Part shown: piece by piece, positions 62,113 through 64,000 of the stretch
Layout of the letters: the number at the start of each line of letters is the position of its first letter
Position numbering within the stretch: the first letter of the stretch is position 1
Origin: Manis javanica
Lineage: Eukaryota; Chordata; Mammalia; Pholidota; Manidae
Direction of reading: 5' to 3'
Assembly: GCF_040802235.1 (NCBI RefSeq)
Contig: NC_133157.1
Coordinates: 89,576,001-89,640,000 of the forward strand
Length of the DNA stretch: 64,000 nt
Made by a program: the position numbers and the translations under genes
Notes under the pieces: generated by a model
The model's input: only the letters and a program-made list of their open reading frames with translations
Told to the model about the DNA's origin: nothing
The model's database searches: none

Positions 62113-62184
62113 GTTCTATTTTTACTTAGCATCAATGAACCAGTGACTTGAATATTGTCTTTCTCCATGCAAGCACATGCTACA

Positions 62185-62785
62185 TCTGTAGTTCAAAAAC
62201 TACTTATTGAGTTCATCATATGTATGAGACACTGTGCTGGATTCTGAAAATGAACAAGACAGATTTCCCAGAGCTCACCTGATGGGAAGATGGAGAGGAA
62301 GTGCAAAGCCCCCATGGTGATGCGCCTTGCCCTGCACCAAATCCAGCTCCTCCTGCTCTGATCTCCCTGCACAGGCCCATAGCCTCCTCCTCCCTGTATC
62401 CCCTCCACGTGCTCTCTGCATCCTCTCTGGCATCCTCTCCTACAGGGCTCTGCCCCGGATGCTCACAGGGCCTGCACCTTGATCGCACAGGTATGTGCCT
62501 AGGTGCATCCTCTCAGGAAGTCATTTCCTGACCACTGCAGTTAAGTGAGCCCCTGTTCTACATTTTCCTTCCTGTCCACTTGCCTGGTTTTCTTTTTTTT
62601 CATGGAGAGGTTATTGTCTAACATGATGGTGATTCCTCATCTGCTTTCTTGCTCTGTGTTACCTTTTTGGACACAGTCACTTTATCTTGCTCACTGTGTC
62701 TCCTTTAGTATTGGAATGGCCACCTTAAAGGGGGCATTAGATGTCTGCTTGATAAATGACTGAAGGAATGAATAAACAAAGGTGA
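62185..62785 (+). repeat. L2 LINE fragments
   Basis: 62190-62250 (ttattgagttcatcatatgt, gagacactgtgctgga, atgaacaagacag) resembles L2/MIR3. 62640-62785 ends ctgcttgataaatgactgaaggaatgaataaac, like the L2 3' end. Diverged; the middle is less certain. Confidence 0.55.
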
Positions 62786-63702
62786 AATTTAGAAATGCAT
62801 TTGGCTGCAATTTCCAGAAAACACATTCACAGAGACTAAGACAAATATCGGTTTATTTCTCCATGCACAAAAAGTTCAGAGATAGGTTTCACAGCTCAGA
62901 GGCTGAATGATGTAATTTCTGACATCTCTGCAATTGGTTCAGCTTTTCTCTCCTGGCCAGAAGCACGTAGCTGTTCCTGTTTCTATTTCTGCAAGAAAAA
63001 CCATCCAAAAGTTCATGGCTCACCACAGTGAGTTCTCTGAGTTGAATTCATCTGGGCCATTCCTCCTCAAAGCTCTCAAGTGGTTGCAATATTTAGAGGA
63101 AATATATTTGAATCTAAGAAGACACAACTAAAGGAGGAGAGTTTATTCTGGTCCTTTGATATATTGAAATAGCATAATTTATGGTATGCAGCTATAAAAT
63201 ATCTTGTCTTTAAATATTTATTTTCTAGAACTAGCTTTTGATGATAAGTAGAGCAGGCGCATAACTTGTTCCTCTTGGGTACCACAGAATCCTCTGATCA
63301 ATAATTAAAGTAGTCAGTAACATGTAACTAAGACATTGAATGCCTGCTGCTGAGGAGACACTAAATTCTGGGAAGGATGCCGGGGGTTCCTTCTGTCTGT
63401 GCTAATTCAGAGACTCTACCTCTCCTTGGAGATGGAAAAAATACTGGGTGGAGGGAAATTTTTACCTCACTGGTCCTGTCTTGATCTGACTTCAGCCTTG
63501 CTGTGTCTGCTGGTGTTTTAAACATACTTCATCTCTAATGAGTGTTTTTAATGGTACTTCAAAGTGGCCTGTTTGCTGCATAATGAAAAGTCCAGAATAA
63601 AGTGGCTTAAAAAATCCCACAGTGTTATTGTATCTCATGATTTTGTGTGATGGGAATGGGGTAATACTTGGTGGTTCTTTTGTTCATGTGGCATGGATTG
63701 GG
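62786..63702. other. No gene; possible old repeats
   Basis: Parts at 62820-63060 and 63590-63640 (agtggcttaaaaaatccca) look like old interspersed repeats whose family I cannot name. No coding sequence seen. Confidence 0.4.
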
Positions 63703-64000
63703 GTCAGTCTTTACTTGCCACCCACCAGGGGCTCACTCCCAGTGACTGCCCCTGTGGCCCATGTGTTTGGGAGCTTGTGGATAAAATGAGAGTGCCTGTG
63801 GCCAGGATTCTCACCTGGCCCTGGTTGACTAGCTCACTGCACACCTGTGGGCAATAGATGGCTGTTGACTATAAAAAGAGCTCTGCCCAGTGCTCCGGGC
63901 ATGACACAGTGGCAGGGCTGCAAGACTGCAGGAGAGCAGAGCGGAGGCTGGAGTGGTGACAGCGCCGAGGACAAAGGCCCAGAGGATGGCTGTGCGGGAC
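63703..64000 (+). repeat. LTR-like element with TATA box, cut by window edge
   Basis: TATAAAAAG at 63870-63878 preceded by gcaatagatggctgttgac and followed by GC-rich sequence (gctctgcccagtgctccgggc). It seems to match an LTR promoter familiar from laurasiatherian mammals. Left border around tgccacccacc (63717) is uncertain; the right end is outside the window. A host promoter is an alternative. Confidence 0.4.

Overview
This window is mammalian, non-coding and dominated by retrotransposons. I recognise no host protein-coding exon, tRNA, rRNA or snRNA gene. Between roughly half and two thirds of it is identifiable transposable element: LINE-1 (L1) copies of several ages, endogenous retrovirus (ERV) pieces, and a few ancient MIR/L2 fragments. 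L1 ORF1/ORF2 plus MIR and L2 fossils place it in a placental mammal. I see no Alu, carnivore tRNA-Lys SINE, ruminant BovB/tRNA SINE or rodent B1/B2. The L1 3' UTR and ERV tail wording look to me like pangolin (Manis) repeats. That is recognition from memory and an inference only.

Layout. 1-5493: antisense full-5'-end L1 (L1-A), cut by the window edge. About 6500-8018: ERV remnant ending in an LTR. 8590-10230: old L1. 10240-11330: decayed coding-like stretch of unknown parent. 12781-14785: 5'-truncated L1 (L1-F) with a 74-bp tandem duplication. 15346-23809: an 8.4-kb antisense insertion bracketed by one 16-bp target-site duplication (TSD). It holds a full-length L1 (L1-B) with an open 285-codon ORF1 and an amplified 5' UTR monomer array, and its 3' end carries a 1.6-kb retroviral env-to-LTR tail. 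24113-29830: sense L1 (L1-C) lacking its 3' end. 29831-35655: an ancient sense L1 that received an antisense L1 (L1-E), itself hit by another antisense L1 (L1-D), plus a solo LTR. 35656-44840: mostly unrecognised, with MIR, a short LTR and a small L1 tail. 44845-50110: fragments of old L1. 50188-50284: (CA)n. 50739-51408: solo LTR. 56808-62112: a two-LTR betaretrovirus-like provirus without pol. 62113-63700: L2 fragment and old sequence. About 63703-64000: a TATA-containing LTR-like end.

How the parts relate. L1-A, L1-B and L1-C share a 5' UTR that starts with a YY1-type GCCAAGATGGC motif (mutated in L1-B) and contain the same promoter monomer. It occurs once in L1-A and L1-C but about five times in L1-B. 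The 3' tail of L1-B, the ERV at about 7 kb and the provirus at 57-62 kb share related env 3' or post-env sequence, yet each is joined to a different LTR. The strongest candidate for something undescribed is the L1-retrovirus chimera at 15362-23793. It appears to have moved as one unit using the retroviral LTR polyadenylation signal. Second is the provirus with about 1% LTR divergence and a deleted, decayed interior, which suggests a non-autonomous family mobilised in trans.
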